Below are positions 6,110-6,250 of a stretch of DNA of 6,250 bases, piece after piece. Source of the DNA: an uncultured Muribaculaceae bacterium (GTDB taxonomy: Bacteria > Bacteroidota > Bacteroidia > Bacteroidales > Muribaculaceae). Positions within the stretch are counted from its first letter, which is position 1, and every line of letters begins with the position of its first letter. Location of the stretch: contig CAJUKE010000051.1 in NCBI GenBank assembly GCA_910587075.1, positions 1-6,250 on the forward strand, in the 5' to 3' direction. Position numbers and translations under genes: made by a program. The notes under the pieces were generated by a model. It searched no databases. It was not told where the DNA came from and saw only the letters and a program-made list of their open reading frames with translations.

Positions 6110-6250
6110 TCAACGCCCCCAACCGCCACCAACACCTCCGCCATCAGCGCCCCAACCACTGTCCGCGGCCCCGTTTTTTACCATGCGCCGTTTTTTGGCG
6201 CATAGTAAAAACCCTGTGTTTAGGCATAGATATTGCAGAGGCGGAAGATG
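6110..6250 (-). CDS. Possible C-terminus of an unrecognised Gly-rich protein (partial)
   Basis: From the right window edge a minus-strand frame stays open for 46 codons and stops with TGA at 6110-6112. It encodes a hydrophobic stretch (LQYLCLNTGFLLC), then a basic patch AKKRRM, then a Gly/Trp-rich tail GWGADGGGVGGGWGR. Such a membrane span, basic patch and Gly-rich tail ends some TPM-domain (YgcG-like) membrane proteins, but 46 residues cannot establish a family. Base composition shifts from AT-rich to GC-rich exactly at the stop, which favours coding. Against it, a plus-strand frame is also open here and a palindrome (6173-6212) lies inside. The start is off the window. Confidence 0.3.
   Translation of the reverse strand, partial: HLPPLQYLCLNTGFLLCAKKRRMVKNGAADSGWGADGGGVGGGWGR
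6173..6212. repeat. Imperfect palindrome / hairpin
   Basis: ATGCGCC (6183-6189) pairs with GGCGCAT (6197-6203) around a 7-nt loop GTTTTTT. After a 2-nt internal mismatch the stem extends through A/T pairs (6173-6180 with 6206-6212, one bulged T). CCGTTTTTT also occurs twice directly (6171-6179, and nearly at 6188-6196). Neither strand has a T-run straight after the stem, so it is not a standard terminator. It may be coding sequence by chance or a small palindromic element. Confidence 0.4.

Overview
The window looks like chromosomal DNA from a Bacteroidales-type bacterium. Genes are GC-rich with strong C/G use at third codon positions, and the spacers between them are AT-rich. Start codons lack clear Shine-Dalgarno sequences. 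Several spacers carry the Bacteroidetes -7 promoter element (TAnnTTTG). A gut lineage such as Muribaculaceae would fit, but the family-level guess is weak.

Left part (1-3403), plus strand. An AT-rich spacer holds a probable leftward promoter for a gene beyond the left edge and a probable rightward promoter. The rightward promoter's leader of about 150 nt carries three degenerate 21-nt tandem repeats and a small GNRA-loop hairpin. It feeds ribE (riboflavin synthase, last step of riboflavin synthesis). 62 bp further on is a large glycoside hydrolase family 31 enzyme with both catalytic aspartates, closest in motif to Agd31B-type alpha-transglucosidases. The two genes may share a transcript but have no obvious metabolic link.

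Middle (3404-3826). This is a 423-bp non-coding spacer between convergent genes. It holds three degenerate direct repeats about 33 nt apart and a long GC-rich hairpin that could end transcription.

Right part (3827-6250), minus strand. A pyruvoyl-dependent arginine decarboxylase (AaxB type, Thr-Ser self-cleavage site) is followed by an APC-family arginine/agmatine antiporter (AaxC type). Together they would import arginine, decarboxylate it with consumption of a cytoplasmic proton, and export agmatine, which is an acid-resistance or arginine-exchange cycle first described in Chlamydia. A near-perfect intrinsic terminator (13-bp stem plus six T) sits between the two genes, so the antiporter is probably made at a lower or separately controlled level. 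The right edge may hold the Gly-rich C-terminus of another minus-strand protein.

I see no CRISPR array, tRNA, rRNA, insertion sequence or wholly novel system. The most notable points are the chlamydial-type arginine/agmatine module, the terminator inside it, and the repeat-bearing ribE leader.
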